Part shown: piece after piece, positions 18,122 through 26,181 of the stretch
How the letters are laid out: every line of letters begins with the position of its first letter
Position numbering within the stretch: the stretch's first letter is position 1
Source of the DNA: Persicobacter sp. CCB-QB2
Lineage (GTDB): Bacteria; Bacteroidota; Bacteroidia; Cytophagales; Cyclobacteriaceae
DNA length: 64,000 nucleotides
Assembly: GCF_001274635.1 (NCBI RefSeq)
Contig: NZ_LBGV01000001.1
Coordinates: 2,232,001-2,296,000 of the forward strand
Direction: 5' to 3'
The notes under the pieces: model-generated
Databases searched by the model: none
Seen by the model: the letters and a program-made list of their open reading frames with translations, nothing else
Told to the model about the DNA's origin: nothing
Made by a program: the position numbers and the translations under genes

Positions 18122-19348
18122 TTGAATAAGAAGAAAATCATCAACGACCCGGTGTATGGTTTCATCAACATCAAAGATGAGCTCATTTTCGACCTAATCG
18201 AACACCCTTATATTCAGCGACTTCGCAGAATACGCCAGTTGGGCCTTACAGACATGGTCTATCCCGGAGCTATGCATACCCGCTTCCATCATGCCATTGG
18301 CGCCATGCACCTGATGACCAGAGCACTAGAACAATTGCGAGACCGGGGTGTGGAGATTTCTGACAGTGAAATCCTTGCCGCTAAGGCCGCTATCCTGCTT
18401 CATGACCTGGGCCATGGCCCTTTTTCACATGCGCTGGAATTTACTTTGTTAAAAAACGTTAATCATGAAGATGTCTCGCTTTTTTTGATGGAAAAGATCA
18501 ATAAATCCTGGAATGGCAGCCTGGATTTAGCCATCAAAATGTATAAAAAGGAATATGAACGCCCTTTTTTTGGACAGTTGATCAGCAGCCAACTGGACAT
18601 GGACCGCCTGGATTATTTACAGCGGGACTCCTTCTTTACCGGAGTGCACGAAGGTACCATAGGTGCTCAGCGGATTATTAAAATGCTAGCAGTGGATCAG
18701 GATCAACTGGTGGTGGAAGAAAAGGGGATTTACTCCATTGAGAATTTCCTTAACGCCCGCCGACTCATGTACTGGCAGGTATATCTGCACAAGACCGCCC
18801 TGGCGGCAGAGCAAATGTTAATCAAGCTGATTCAGAGAGCGCAATATTTGGCCAGAAACGGAGAAAATGTTCCGGCCTCTGAGGCCCTGACATTTTTTCT
18901 AAAACAGCCCGTGGACAAAAATTTCGATCAGCTCGACCTGGCCGCTCAATATTTTGTAGAATTAGATGATTATGACATCATCGCGGCTATGAAAACCTGG
19001 GGGAATCATCCCGACCGCGTACTTTCCCTATTAAGCCATCAATTACTCAATCGCGAAATATTTAAAATTCAACTCAAAAATCAACAAATCCCAACCCCCT
19101 TGATTAAAGCTGGATTAAAAAAAGTTTGTGATTATTTTAAAATAAGTGAACAAGAAGCTTCTTTCCTGATGGCCCATGGCACCGTATCGAACTCCGCCTA
19201 CTTAAACCATGGCGATCAGATACTTATATTACAAAAAGATGGGGAAATTGTGGATTTGGAATCTGCTTCAGACCTACCAAACATCACGGCAATGAGCAAA
19301 ATTGTAAAAAAATACTATCTATGCTTATCCAAAAATGTATCTTTGTGA
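18122..19348 (+). CDS. HD-domain phosphohydrolase (dNTPase-like)
   Basis: 408 residues, starting at a TTG codon directly after a short AT-rich leader. The N-terminal half is an HD domain of the SAMHD1/dGTPase-like family: GAMHTRFHHAIGAMHL supplies the first His, LLHDLGHGPFSHALE the HD pair, and LDMDRLDYLQRDSF the last Asp. Relatives hydrolyse dNTPs to nucleosides and triphosphate; the exact substrate is unknown. It precedes lpxD by 28 bases, an arrangement I recall as common in Bacteroidota, but a promoter box near its 3' end suggests lpxD can be transcribed separately. Confidence 0.9.
   Translation: MNKKKIINDPVYGFINIKDELIFDLIEHPYIQRLRRIRQLGLTDMVYPGAMHTRFHHAIGAMHLMTRALEQLRDRGVEISDSEILAAKAAILLHDLGHGPFSHALEFTLLKNVNHEDVSLFLMEKINKSWNGSLDLAIKMYKKEYERPFFGQLISSQLDMDRLDYLQRDSFFTGVHEGTIGAQRIIKMLAVDQDQLVVEEKGIYSIENFLNARRLMYWQVYLHKTALAAEQMLIKLIQRAQYLARNGENVPASEALTFFLKQPVDKNFDQLDLAAQYFVELDDYDIIAAMKTWGNHPDRVLSLLSHQLLNREIFKIQLKNQQIPTPLIKAGLKKVCDYFKISEQEASFLMAHGTVSNSAYLNHGDQILILQKDGEIVDLESASDLPNITAMSKIVKKYYLCLSKNVSL
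19338..19345 (+). promoter_or_regulatory. lpxD: Possible -7 promoter box for lpxD
   Basis: TATCTTTG fits TAnnTTTG, 39 bases before the lpxD start and overlapping the end of the HD gene. No good -33 TTG at the usual spacing. Confidence 0.4.
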
Positions 19349-19376
19349 TTGAATTTTGAAAAAGGACAGAGACTGA

Positions 19377-20399
19377 ATGGAATTTACACTGAATCAGATT
19401 GCTGCAGTTTTGGGCGGCACCATTGAAGGTGACGGCGACAAAACTGTCAATACTATAGGAAAAATCGAAGAAGCCGGACCAGAAGCCATCTCGTTTTTAT
19501 CCAATCCAAAGTACGAAAACTACTTATACACCTCCAATGCTGGTGGAGTAATAGTAAATGAAGACTTTGAACCTAAGCAGTCCTTTAGTACTACACTCAT
19601 CCGGGTAAAAAATGCCTACTCTTCCTTTACTGCTCTTTTGGAGGAAGTCGATAAATTTCAAAGAAATGCTAAAACCGGCGTAGAGGAACCTTCTTTTATT
19701 GGCGAAGGCTCTACCATGGGAGAAAATGGTTATCGTGCGGCCTTTTCTTATGTTGGTCAAAATGTAAAAATGGGGACCAATGTAAAAATCTATCCGCATG
19801 CCGCCATTGGAGATAATGTAACAATTGGTGACAATACTGTTATTGATGCCGGCGCTAAAGTTTATAAAGACAGCGTAATCGGTAAAAATTGTTATATCCA
19901 TGCCAATGCGGTAATCGGTTCTGATGGATTTGGCTTTGCCCCACAGGAGGATGGCACCTATAAAAGGATCCCGCAAATGGGAAATGTCATCCTGGAAGAT
20001 AACGTGAGCGTCGGCGCTAATACGGTCGTAGATTGCGCTACCATGGGCTCCACCATCATCAAAGAAGGCGCAAAGCTTGACAACCTGATACAGGTAGCCC
20101 ACAATGTTTCCATCGGTAAGAATTCTGTTATTGCAGCCCAAACGGGCATTTCCGGTTCTTCAAAAATTGGAGATGGCGCCACCATTGCTGGTCAGGTGGG
20201 CGTTGCCGGACACCTTCAATTGGCAGACAAAGTTTCCATCGGTGCGCAGGCCGGAATTTTAAAATCCGTAAAAGAAGAGGGTGCAGTACTCATGGGTTCT
20301 CCTGCATACAACCTTAAGGATTATCTTCGTTCTTACTCTGTATTCAAGAAATTACCTCAATTGGAAGCAGAGTTGAAAGAATTAAAAGAAAATACTTAA
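19377..20399 (+). CDS. lpxD: UDP-3-O-(3-hydroxyacyl)glucosamine N-acyltransferase
   Basis: 340 residues, typical length. It adds the second acyl chain in lipid A synthesis, using acyl-ACP. The N-terminal uridine-binding domain (MEFTLNQIAAVLGGTIEGDG, EAISFLSNPKY) is followed by a left-handed beta helix of hexapeptide repeats (IGDNVTIGDNTVIDAGAKV), the conserved AVIGSDGFGFAP and the catalytic-region His in IQVAHNVSIG. It opens the lpxD-lpxC/fabZ-lpxA cluster and has an AAAGGAC purine stretch upstream as a ribosome site. Confidence 0.96.
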   Translation: MEFTLNQIAAVLGGTIEGDGDKTVNTIGKIEEAGPEAISFLSNPKYENYLYTSNAGGVIVNEDFEPKQSFSTTLIRVKNAYSSFTALLEEVDKFQRNAKTGVEEPSFIGEGSTMGENGYRAAFSYVGQNVKMGTNVKIYPHAAIGDNVTIGDNTVIDAGAKVYKDSVIGKNCYIHANAVIGSDGFGFAPQEDGTYKRIPQMGNVILEDNVSVGANTVVDCATMGSTIIKEGAKLDNLIQVAHNVSIGKNSVIAAQTGISGSSKIGDGATIAGQVGVAGHLQLADKVSIGAQAGILKSVKEEGAVLMGSPAYNLKDYLRSYSVFKKLPQLEAELKELKENT

Positions 20400-20404
20400 C
20401 TTTG
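20373..20404 (+). promoter_or_regulatory. Possible promoter for lpxC-fabZ
   Basis: TTG (20373-20375), 21 bases, then TAACTTTG (20397-20404), close to the Bacteroidota consensus. It spans the end of lpxD and lies just before the lpxC-fabZ start, so it could add internal transcription of the fused gene. Confidence 0.45.
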
Positions 20405-20424
20405 CCCTCCAATTATATTTATCA

Positions 20425-21810
20425 ATGAACACTAAGCAACACACTATAAAAAAACCGGTTTCAGTTTCCGGTGTGGGATTGCATACGGGTCAAATGGCGA
20501 CCATGACTTTTTTGCCGGCAGAAGCGGGCCACGGTTATAAATTTCAGCGCGTTGACTTAGAGGGCCAACCTATTGTCGAGGCAGATGTTGACTATGTCGT
20601 AGATACCTCTCGCGGAACAACCCTGCAAAAGGGAGAAGCCAGAGTAAATACTGTGGAGCACGTATTGGCGGCTTTAGTAGGTTTACAAATTGACAATGCC
20701 CTTATTCAGCTGGATGGTCCTGAACCACCAATTGCCGACGGTTCCTCTATTCTTTTTGTGGAAGCCTTAAAGGATTCCGGTCTTGAAGAACAGAATGCCC
20801 TTCGAAATTACTTCGAAATCCCTAAGAGCGTATATTATAGCGACAAATCAAAAGATATTGATATTGCCGCCATGCCAGCAGACGATTACCGTCTGACCGT
20901 AATGGTGGATTATAATTCCCAAATTCTGGGATCGCAGCACGCTTCCATCACCCATATTAAGCAATTTGAAAAAGAGATTGCCCCATGCCGGACTTTCGTA
21001 TTCCTGCATGAATTGGAAATGTTGTATGAGCAAGGCCTGATTCGCGGCGGAGATGTTGACAATGCCGTCGTGATTGTGGACCGCGAATTACAGCCAGAGC
21101 AGATGGATCGCCTGCAAAAAATATTTAACAAGGAAGACATCGTGGTCAATCAGGGATTCCTGAACAATGTGGAGCTGCGCTATAAAAATGAGCCAGCCCG
21201 ACATAAACTGCTCGATGTTATCGGTGATTTAGCACTGGCAGGCCGTCCTTTGAAAGGACAAATTATGGCTGCACGACCAGGGCATGCCGCCAATGTGGCC
21301 TTTGCCCGAAAGCTAAAAAAGATGATGCAGGAGACCCACAGCAATATCCCGCATTACGATCCAAAAATGCCCGCAGTTTGCGATATTAACAAAATATCCG
21401 AAATGCTACCGCACCGCTTTCCCTTTTTAATGGTGGACAAAATTTTCCATCTGGATAGCAAATATGTAGCGGGAATTAAGAATGTTAGTATTAATGAGCC
21501 TATATTTACAGGCCATTTCCCGGACAACCCAGTATTCCCTGGCGTGTTAATGATTGAAGCATTGGCACAAACCGGAGGGATTTTGGTACTAGGGAATTAC
21601 GAAAACCCTGAAAATCACTGGACTTACTTCCTTGGCGTGGACAAGGTGAAGTTCCGTAAAATGGTAAAACCGGGGGACACCCTTATTTTACAATGTGAGC
21701 TTATCTCTCCTATAAAAAGGGGAATTGCTAAAATGAAAGGCGAGGCTTACGTTGGCAATGATTTGGTGTGTGAGGGCGAAATGACCGCTAGAATTGTACC
21801 TAAAGACTAA
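20425..21810 (+). CDS. lpxC-fabZ: Bifunctional UDP-3-O-acyl-GlcNAc deacetylase / 3-hydroxyacyl-ACP dehydratase
   Basis: 461 residues, two enzymes in one chain. Residues 1 to about 300 are LpxC, the zinc deacetylase and committed step of lipid A synthesis: KKPVSVSGVGLHTGQ, zinc His79 in NTVEHVLAAL and the late ARHKLLDVIGDLAL. Residues from about 320 are FabZ, which dehydrates 3-hydroxyacyl-ACP: ISEMLPHRFPFLMVDKI and the active-site His/Glu in GHFPDNPVFPGVLMIEALAQ. The two enzymes compete for the same 3-hydroxyacyl-ACP pool. The fusion is known across Bacteroidota. The stop overlaps the lpxA start by one base. Confidence 0.97.
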   Translation: MNTKQHTIKKPVSVSGVGLHTGQMATMTFLPAEAGHGYKFQRVDLEGQPIVEADVDYVVDTSRGTTLQKGEARVNTVEHVLAALVGLQIDNALIQLDGPEPPIADGSSILFVEALKDSGLEEQNALRNYFEIPKSVYYSDKSKDIDIAAMPADDYRLTVMVDYNSQILGSQHASITHIKQFEKEIAPCRTFVFLHELEMLYEQGLIRGGDVDNAVVIVDRELQPEQMDRLQKIFNKEDIVVNQGFLNNVELRYKNEPARHKLLDVIGDLALAGRPLKGQIMAARPGHAANVAFARKLKKMMQETHSNIPHYDPKMPAVCDINKISEMLPHRFPFLMVDKIFHLDSKYVAGIKNVSINEPIFTGHFPDNPVFPGVLMIEALAQTGGILVLGNYENPENHWTYFLGVDKVKFRKMVKPGDTLILQCELISPIKRGIAKMKGEAYVGNDLVCEGEMTARIVPKD

Positions 21811-22583
21811 TGAAAGGAGATATCAGTAAACTGGCAAATGTTCACCCGGAAGCCAAAATTGGTGAAGGCGTAACCATTGAAGCATTTGCTACCGTGCATA
21901 AAGACGTGGTAATTGGCGAAGGCACCTGGGTAGGTCCTAATGCCGTGATCATGGACGGTGCACGTATAGGAAAAAATTGTGAGATTCACTGTGGAGCGGC
22001 TATTTCAGGCACACCACAGGATCTTAAGTTTGCAGGAGAATATTCCACCACAGAGATTGGTGACCATACCGTCATTCGGGAATATGTAACGGTTCACCGT
22101 GGGACTGTAGACCGCCATAAAACCGTGGTAGGATCTCACTGTTTGCTAATGGCCTATGTACACATTGCCCATGATTGTATTGTGGGAGATCGCTGTATTT
22201 TGGGTAATGCAACACAGGTGGCAGGGCACGTCATCATTGAAGACTGGGCGATTCTTGGTGGAACTACTGCGGTGCATCAGTTCTGTAAGATTGGTGCTCA
22301 CACCATGGTAGCCGGTGGTACCCGACTAGGGAAAGATGTTCCTCCATTCGCCATGACTACCCGTGAGGGTGGATATAGTGGTATTAATTCTGTTGGTTTG
22401 AGAAGAAGAAATTTTTCCTCCGAACAAATTAACATTATTCAGGAGACCTACCGCACGATTTTCAATCGCGGATACAATATTTCCAAAGCCACTTCCGTAG
22501 CGGAAAGTGAAATTCCAACTACAGAAGAGAGAAATCAAATTCTGGACTTCATCAGAAATTCAGAGCGTGGAATTATCAAATAA
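21810..22583 (+). CDS. lpxA: UDP-N-acetylglucosamine O-acyltransferase
   Basis: 257 residues, the usual ~260. First step of lipid A synthesis: moves a 3-hydroxyacyl chain from ACP to UDP-GlcNAc. Hexapeptide beta-helix repeats (VHPEAKIGEGVTIEAFATV, IGKNCEIHCGA) lead to the conserved GTPQDLKF, the catalytic-region ANAY-like segment LLMAYVHIAHDC with its His, and VHQFCKIGAH, then a helical C-terminus. The start ATG shares its A with the lpxC-fabZ stop TAA, so the genes are translationally coupled. Confidence 0.97.
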   Translation: MKGDISKLANVHPEAKIGEGVTIEAFATVHKDVVIGEGTWVGPNAVIMDGARIGKNCEIHCGAAISGTPQDLKFAGEYSTTEIGDHTVIREYVTVHRGTVDRHKTVVGSHCLLMAYVHIAHDCIVGDRCILGNATQVAGHVIIEDWAILGGTTAVHQFCKIGAHTMVAGGTRLGKDVPPFAMTTREGGYSGINSVGLRRRNFSSEQINIIQETYRTIFNRGYNISKATSVAESEIPTTEERNQILDFIRNSERGIIK

Positions 22584-22651
22584 TTGATCTGCGCTTCATT
22601 AATTTCAGCCACATTGAAATATGCTTTCAGTGTGGCTGTCATTTTTTATGC

Positions 22652-23281
22652 ATGGAAGAGTTTAAAATCATAGCGAAACAAACTGCCAAACGCTACATCA
22701 ACGAATGGGTTTTCCGCGGTTTAGACTATACTTTTGAAAGTGGAAACACCTACGCCATCACCGGCCCAAACGGCAGTGGAAAATCCACCCTAATGAAAGT
22801 GTTGGCGGGAACTACCCCCTCCACCAAAGGATCAGTAGAATACCTTGTGGGAGAAAAAACAATCCATGGAGATGATTTCTTCCAACACCTGACCTATGTC
22901 GCCCCCTATTTAGAACTACCGGAAGAATTAACACTGCGTGAATTTTTAGAATTCCACTTTCGCTTTAAGGAATTAAAAGATTATTTCTCCATTGATATTT
23001 TAATAAAATTCCTATCTTTACAAGCACATACCGATAAGCCCATCAAATTTTTTTCATCGGGAATGAAACAAAGGGTGCGTCTTGGCCTGGCTTTTGCGAC
23101 CAAATGTCCTTTGGTATTTTTAGACGAGCCAACATCCAATCTGGATGAGTGGGGAATTAATTGGTACACTGAAAACTGTCAAAAATGGTTGCGGGATCAA
23201 TGCGTCATCATTGGTTCTAATCAACCTTTTGAGTATACACATGCAAATTTTATTTTAAACATTAACTTGTTCAAAAAATGA
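22652..23281 (+). CDS. ABC transporter ATP-binding protein, single domain
   Basis: 209 residues, an ATPase domain only. Walker A GPNGSGKSTL, signature SSGMKQRVRLGLAF (a variant of LSGGQ), Walker B PLVFLDEPTSNLD. No His is visible in the usual H-loop position after SNQP, and the C-terminus is short, so the domain may be minimal. No permease gene is next to it. It follows lpxA by 68 bases, and its end overlaps the following lipoprotein gene by four bases (ATGA). The substrate is unknown; a link to envelope lipid or lipoprotein traffic is only suggested by the neighbours. Confidence 0.88.
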   Translation: MEEFKIIAKQTAKRYINEWVFRGLDYTFESGNTYAITGPNGSGKSTLMKVLAGTTPSTKGSVEYLVGEKTIHGDDFFQHLTYVAPYLELPEELTLREFLEFHFRFKELKDYFSIDILIKFLSLQAHTDKPIKFFSSGMKQRVRLGLAFATKCPLVFLDEPTSNLDEWGINWYTENCQKWLRDQCVIIGSNQPFEYTHANFILNINLFKK

Positions 23282-23730
23282 CAAAGCTGTTCAACCAAGT
23301 TGCAAAATTGTTTTTTATGTTCGCAGCCGTAGCTGTGATGACTTCTTGTGGTGGTGATGATCCGGAGCCAACTCCTCCATCACAACAAGAAACACAATCG
23401 AAATTATTAGAAGGTAAGTGGACTGCTGCCGAGACAATCTTAGGCGATGATACCGCTTTTGATGCACTAACATTAGAATTCGGAACTAACGAAGAATTCA
23501 CTGGTGGTTCATTAAAAGAAGGTGGTATTGATGCGGAGATCGCAGGTGCTTTCGGTTCTGACTGGGCTTTTGAAGGTGCTTCTACTACTGCACTTTCTGT
23601 AGGAGGTACTGTTAATGCCATCACAATCAACAGCATTTCTGCGGAAGAATTGACCATCAACTTCACTAACTCTGCTTCTCCAGCAAAAGTGAAAGGTGTG
23701 GGTACTTACACCCTTCGAATGACAAAATAA
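23278..23730 (+). CDS. Small lipoprotein, lipocalin-like
   Basis: 150 residues. Signal peptide MTKLFNQVAKLFFMFAAVAVMTSC with Cys24 as lipid anchor, then an acidic Pro-rich linker (GGDDPEPTPPS), then a beta-rich domain (LLEGKWTAAETI, ALTLEFGTNEEFTGGSL, GVGTYTLRMTK) that looks like a small lipocalin-type barrel. The LxGxW start is typical of such domains. Codon use is noticeably more regular (GCT, GGT, ACT, TCT) than in its neighbours, which suggests strong expression. It is coupled to the ABC ATPase by an ATGA overlap. Confidence 0.8.
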   Translation: MTKLFNQVAKLFFMFAAVAVMTSCGGDDPEPTPPSQQETQSKLLEGKWTAAETILGDDTAFDALTLEFGTNEEFTGGSLKEGGIDAEIAGAFGSDWAFEGASTTALSVGGTVNAITINSISAEELTINFTNSASPAKVKGVGTYTLRMTK

Positions 23731-23740
23731 AAAAACAATA

Positions 23741-23772
23741 TAAAGCCTCAATTTCCACTGGAGGCTTTTTTT
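23741..23772 (+). terminator. Rho-independent terminator, first of a pair
   Basis: AAAGCCTC / GAGGCTTT hairpin and T run after the lipoprotein gene. Confidence 0.85.
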
Positions 23773-23808
23773 AAGCGACCTGTTTTGATAAAGCAGGTCG
23801 CTTTTTTT
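23772..23808 (+). terminator. Rho-independent terminator, second of a pair
   Basis: AAGCGACCTG / CAGGTCGCTT hairpin followed by seven T, immediately after the first terminator. Tandem terminators fit a strongly expressed gene. Confidence 0.85.
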
Positions 23809-23900
23809 ATATGGACATTTATCCTAACCCTCTTTAAAAATAAAATACCGCGCACTCCTCCCTGAGTTTTACGCCATCTCAAAAAAACATTGCCCGGCTT

Positions 23901-24122
23901 TAAGCCGGATTATAAATACTTAAATCCTCGTTTAGCTGTAAGGCGAAAAAAATGAAGGAATAGTTTCCTATTTCGAATTTTTTCCAACGAAGCAGATAAA
24001 TGAGGAGAAAGCAAGCCTACCCAAATTTGGACTATCGGAAATTTGGCGGGACAAATAACAACTAAGTGATAGTCGGCCTCTTACAGTAGCCTCTAAATTA
24101 GCGGTGAATAATTCGGTTTAAA
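23901..24122 (-). repeat. Family B element, copy B4 (inverted)
   Basis: Begins TAAGCCGGATTATAAATACTT and ends AGCGGTGAATAATTCGGTTTAA. The core reads as the reverse complement of B3 with GAATGAGG-type and GAGAAAGCAAGC blocks. Its right end is shared with the left end of B5. Confidence 0.8.
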
Positions 24123-24316
24123 TCCTCATTAGCTTCAAGGCGGTAAAATGAAAGAAGTTTTCCTATTGTAGGGTTTTTCAACCAAGCAAATGAATAGGAA
24201 GCAAGCAAGCTCACCCAATTTTGAGCGATAAAAAAATCAGCTTTACCAACCGTAACGAAATAACCATCAATCCTTTACAGCACCCCACTAAATTTACCTG
24301 TGCATAATTCGGGCTA
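24117..24316 (-). repeat. Family B element, copy B5 (inverted, tandem with B4)
   Basis: Begins GGTTTAAATCCTCATTAGC, overlapping the end of B4, and ends CTGTGCATAATTCGGGCTA. The core GAATAGGAAGCAAGCAAGC is recognisable. Head-to-tail copies sharing one end suggest insertion into, or unequal exchange between, elements. Confidence 0.75.
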
Positions 24317-24401
24317 AAAAATGAAAATAAGCAGTAATGGTTATGGGCTCCCCTTCGGAAAAACGGGTACAGTAAGATGACTACCCTTTTCAGCCAGACA
24401 T

Positions 24402-24433
24402 AAAAAAACCGACCTTTCACAAGAAAAGCCGGC
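24402..24433 (-). terminator. Terminator of the DUF4293 gene
   Basis: Minus strand: GCCGGCTTTT, short loop, AAAGGTCGGT, then TTTTTT. Stem has wobble pairs. Confidence 0.65.
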
Positions 24434-24457
24434 TCCTTATCGCAATTATTTTTTGTA

Positions 24458-24928
24458 CTAGCGCATACGATCCATGGAGCGCACCAACTCTTCGTCCTTA
24501 CGGATGAACTTGGAGGCCGCCATATTACAAACCACTGCAGCTATCACCAACCAAAAACCAATACCGTAAGCACCTTTAGCGCCAACGCTTTCCATCAATT
24601 CCATATTAATGAAGTAAAGTCCTCCACCCATGATGGCCAACATCATAAAGGCGTTGATATACCCTAGCTTCAATTGCTTCATCCGATCCTTAAATTGAAA
24701 AACAGAGATGGCTGAAATCGTGGCTGCGGCAATGGCCAGCATTCCCAATAATCCGTACGGAAGATTTTCTTTTACCATTTCAGCATCTACTATATGCTGA
24801 TAACCGGTCAAAAATAATTCATGGGCATCTCCTCCCTCAGGCTGGTAAGACCACATTGGAAAAAAACAGGCGGCAATCAATAAAACCGATACCAGGAATA
24901 AAAAAACGGTCTGAATACGTTGTATCAT
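24458..24928 (-). CDS. DUF4293 family membrane protein
   Basis: 156 residues with four predicted membrane helices. The start MIQRIQTVFLFLVSVLLIAACFFPMW is characteristic of DUF4293, a Bacteroidota family of unknown function, and the last helix WLVIAAVVCNMAASKFIRKDEELVRSMDRMR ends with a charged cytoplasmic tail. It is divergent from truA, an arrangement often seen in the phylum. Confidence 0.85.
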   Translation of the reverse strand: MIQRIQTVFLFLVSVLLIAACFFPMWSYQPEGGDAHELFLTGYQHIVDAEMVKENLPYGLLGMLAIAAATISAISVFQFKDRMKQLKLGYINAFMMLAIMGGGLYFINMELMESVGAKGAYGIGFWLVIAAVVCNMAASKFIRKDEELVRSMDRMR

Positions 24929-25135
24929 AATGATTATTATTTTCTCAGCGACAAAATTACAAAAATCCCCTCAGGTGAAAAACAATCCGGCAAGAAGCTG
25001 AAACAAAAGCCACACAAAATACTATATTTTTTCAGGAGCAAACGCTTAAGGAAGAAACTCCCGGAGACTGGTGAAAATATTGCTGTCAAAAATATCAGGT
25101 AGGATTACCCTTATTCCTCTATCTATAGCCGCCTG

Positions 25136-25299
25136 GAGCGTGTTTAAAAGCACACCATCCGGCAGCAAATTCGAATTATTGGAAGCGATTTCAGATAATT
25201 GCTCAACAATAGCGATGCTATTCGATCAAAATAATACTGAATCGCTTCTGCCATACTTCAAATTTTCGCTGCGAATTTTGGCTTTTAAACATGCTCTTA
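25136..25299 (-). repeat. Family A element, copy A2 (inverted)
   Basis: About 164 bp in the 426-base gap before truA. Ends GAGCGTGTTTAAAAGCACAC and GCTTTTAAACATGCTCTTA are inverted repeats; the centre CAATAGCGATGCTATT is palindromic. The rest of that gap shows no further feature. Confidence 0.85.
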
Positions 25300-25354
25300 G
25301 ATTTGAGAATTATCAAAGGGATGCTTTATTTTGTTACAAAAAGAAGGAAAGCAA

Positions 25355-26119
25355 TTGCGCTATTTTATTGAAATCGCCTATAAAGGCACGGCATACCATG
25401 GCTGGCAAAGCCAAAAGAATCAAAAAGTAAAAACGGTTCAGGGAGAGATTGAAGCTGCATTAAGCAAAATTTTGGGGCAGACCACAGCGATAGTTGGCAG
25501 TGGAAGAACCGATACCGGGGTGCACGCCATGCAGCAATTTGCGCATTTTGACCATGAGGGAGCGCTGGATACTGCATTATATCAGTATAAATTTAATGCG
25601 GTATTGCCCTTCGATATCGTAATCAAAAATTTATTCAAGGTCGGAGATGAGACACATGCCCGCTTTGACGCTACCAAACGAAGCTATCAATACCATATTC
25701 ACCTGGAAAGAAGCCCATTTTTACAAGAATTAAGCTATTTTCACAAAGAAAAATTGGACATAGCTGCCATGAATCAGGCAGCGGACTTTCTTTTGGGACG
25801 ACAGGATTTTCAGTGTTTCTCCAAGGTAAAGACTGATGTGAACAATTATTTCTGTGACATTTATATGGCGGAATGGGAATATGATTCAAAAACCGGCAAG
25901 TTGGTATTTCATATTTCGGCCAACCGTTTTCTAAGAAATATGGTACGCGCAGTGGTGGGAACTTTACTGGAAGTGGGCAGAGGAAAAATGCCGGCTGAAG
26001 GCGTCAAGGAAGTTATCCAAAGTAAAAATCGTTCCGTAGCGGGACGATCGGTTCCGGCAGACGGACTTTACCTCAGCGAAGTGCTTTATCCATTTATGGA
26101 GGGAGCATCCAATAAATAA
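25355..26119 (+). CDS. truA: tRNA pseudouridine(38-40) synthase
   Basis: About 254 residues from TTG 25355 (RYFIEIAYKGTAYHGWQ), which matches the usual TruA start; an upstream in-frame TTG at 25331 adds eight residues and is less likely. A purine-rich AAGAAGGAAAG lies before the chosen start. TruA isomerises uridines 38-40 in the anticodon arm. The catalytic Asp is in GSGRTDTGVHA; RSYQYHI and RFLRNMVRAVVGTLLEVG are conserved. The ABC exporter gene follows 62 bases later. Confidence 0.95.
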   Translation: MRYFIEIAYKGTAYHGWQSQKNQKVKTVQGEIEAALSKILGQTTAIVGSGRTDTGVHAMQQFAHFDHEGALDTALYQYKFNAVLPFDIVIKNLFKVGDETHARFDATKRSYQYHIHLERSPFLQELSYFHKEKLDIAAMNQAADFLLGRQDFQCFSKVKTDVNNYFCDIYMAEWEYDSKTGKLVFHISANRFLRNMVRAVVGTLLEVGRGKMPAEGVKEVIQSKNRSVAGRSVPADGLYLSEVLYPFMEGASNK

Positions 26120-26181
26120 GAACAAGACATTAACCTTTTTTTGACCAAACGTTTTAGTATAAGACGGCAAGCGAAAAACCA

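Noticed and set aside
24211..24420. 69-codon minus-strand frame
   Set aside because: Covers family B copy B5 and the terminator region; low-complexity hydrophobic translation with no start signal.
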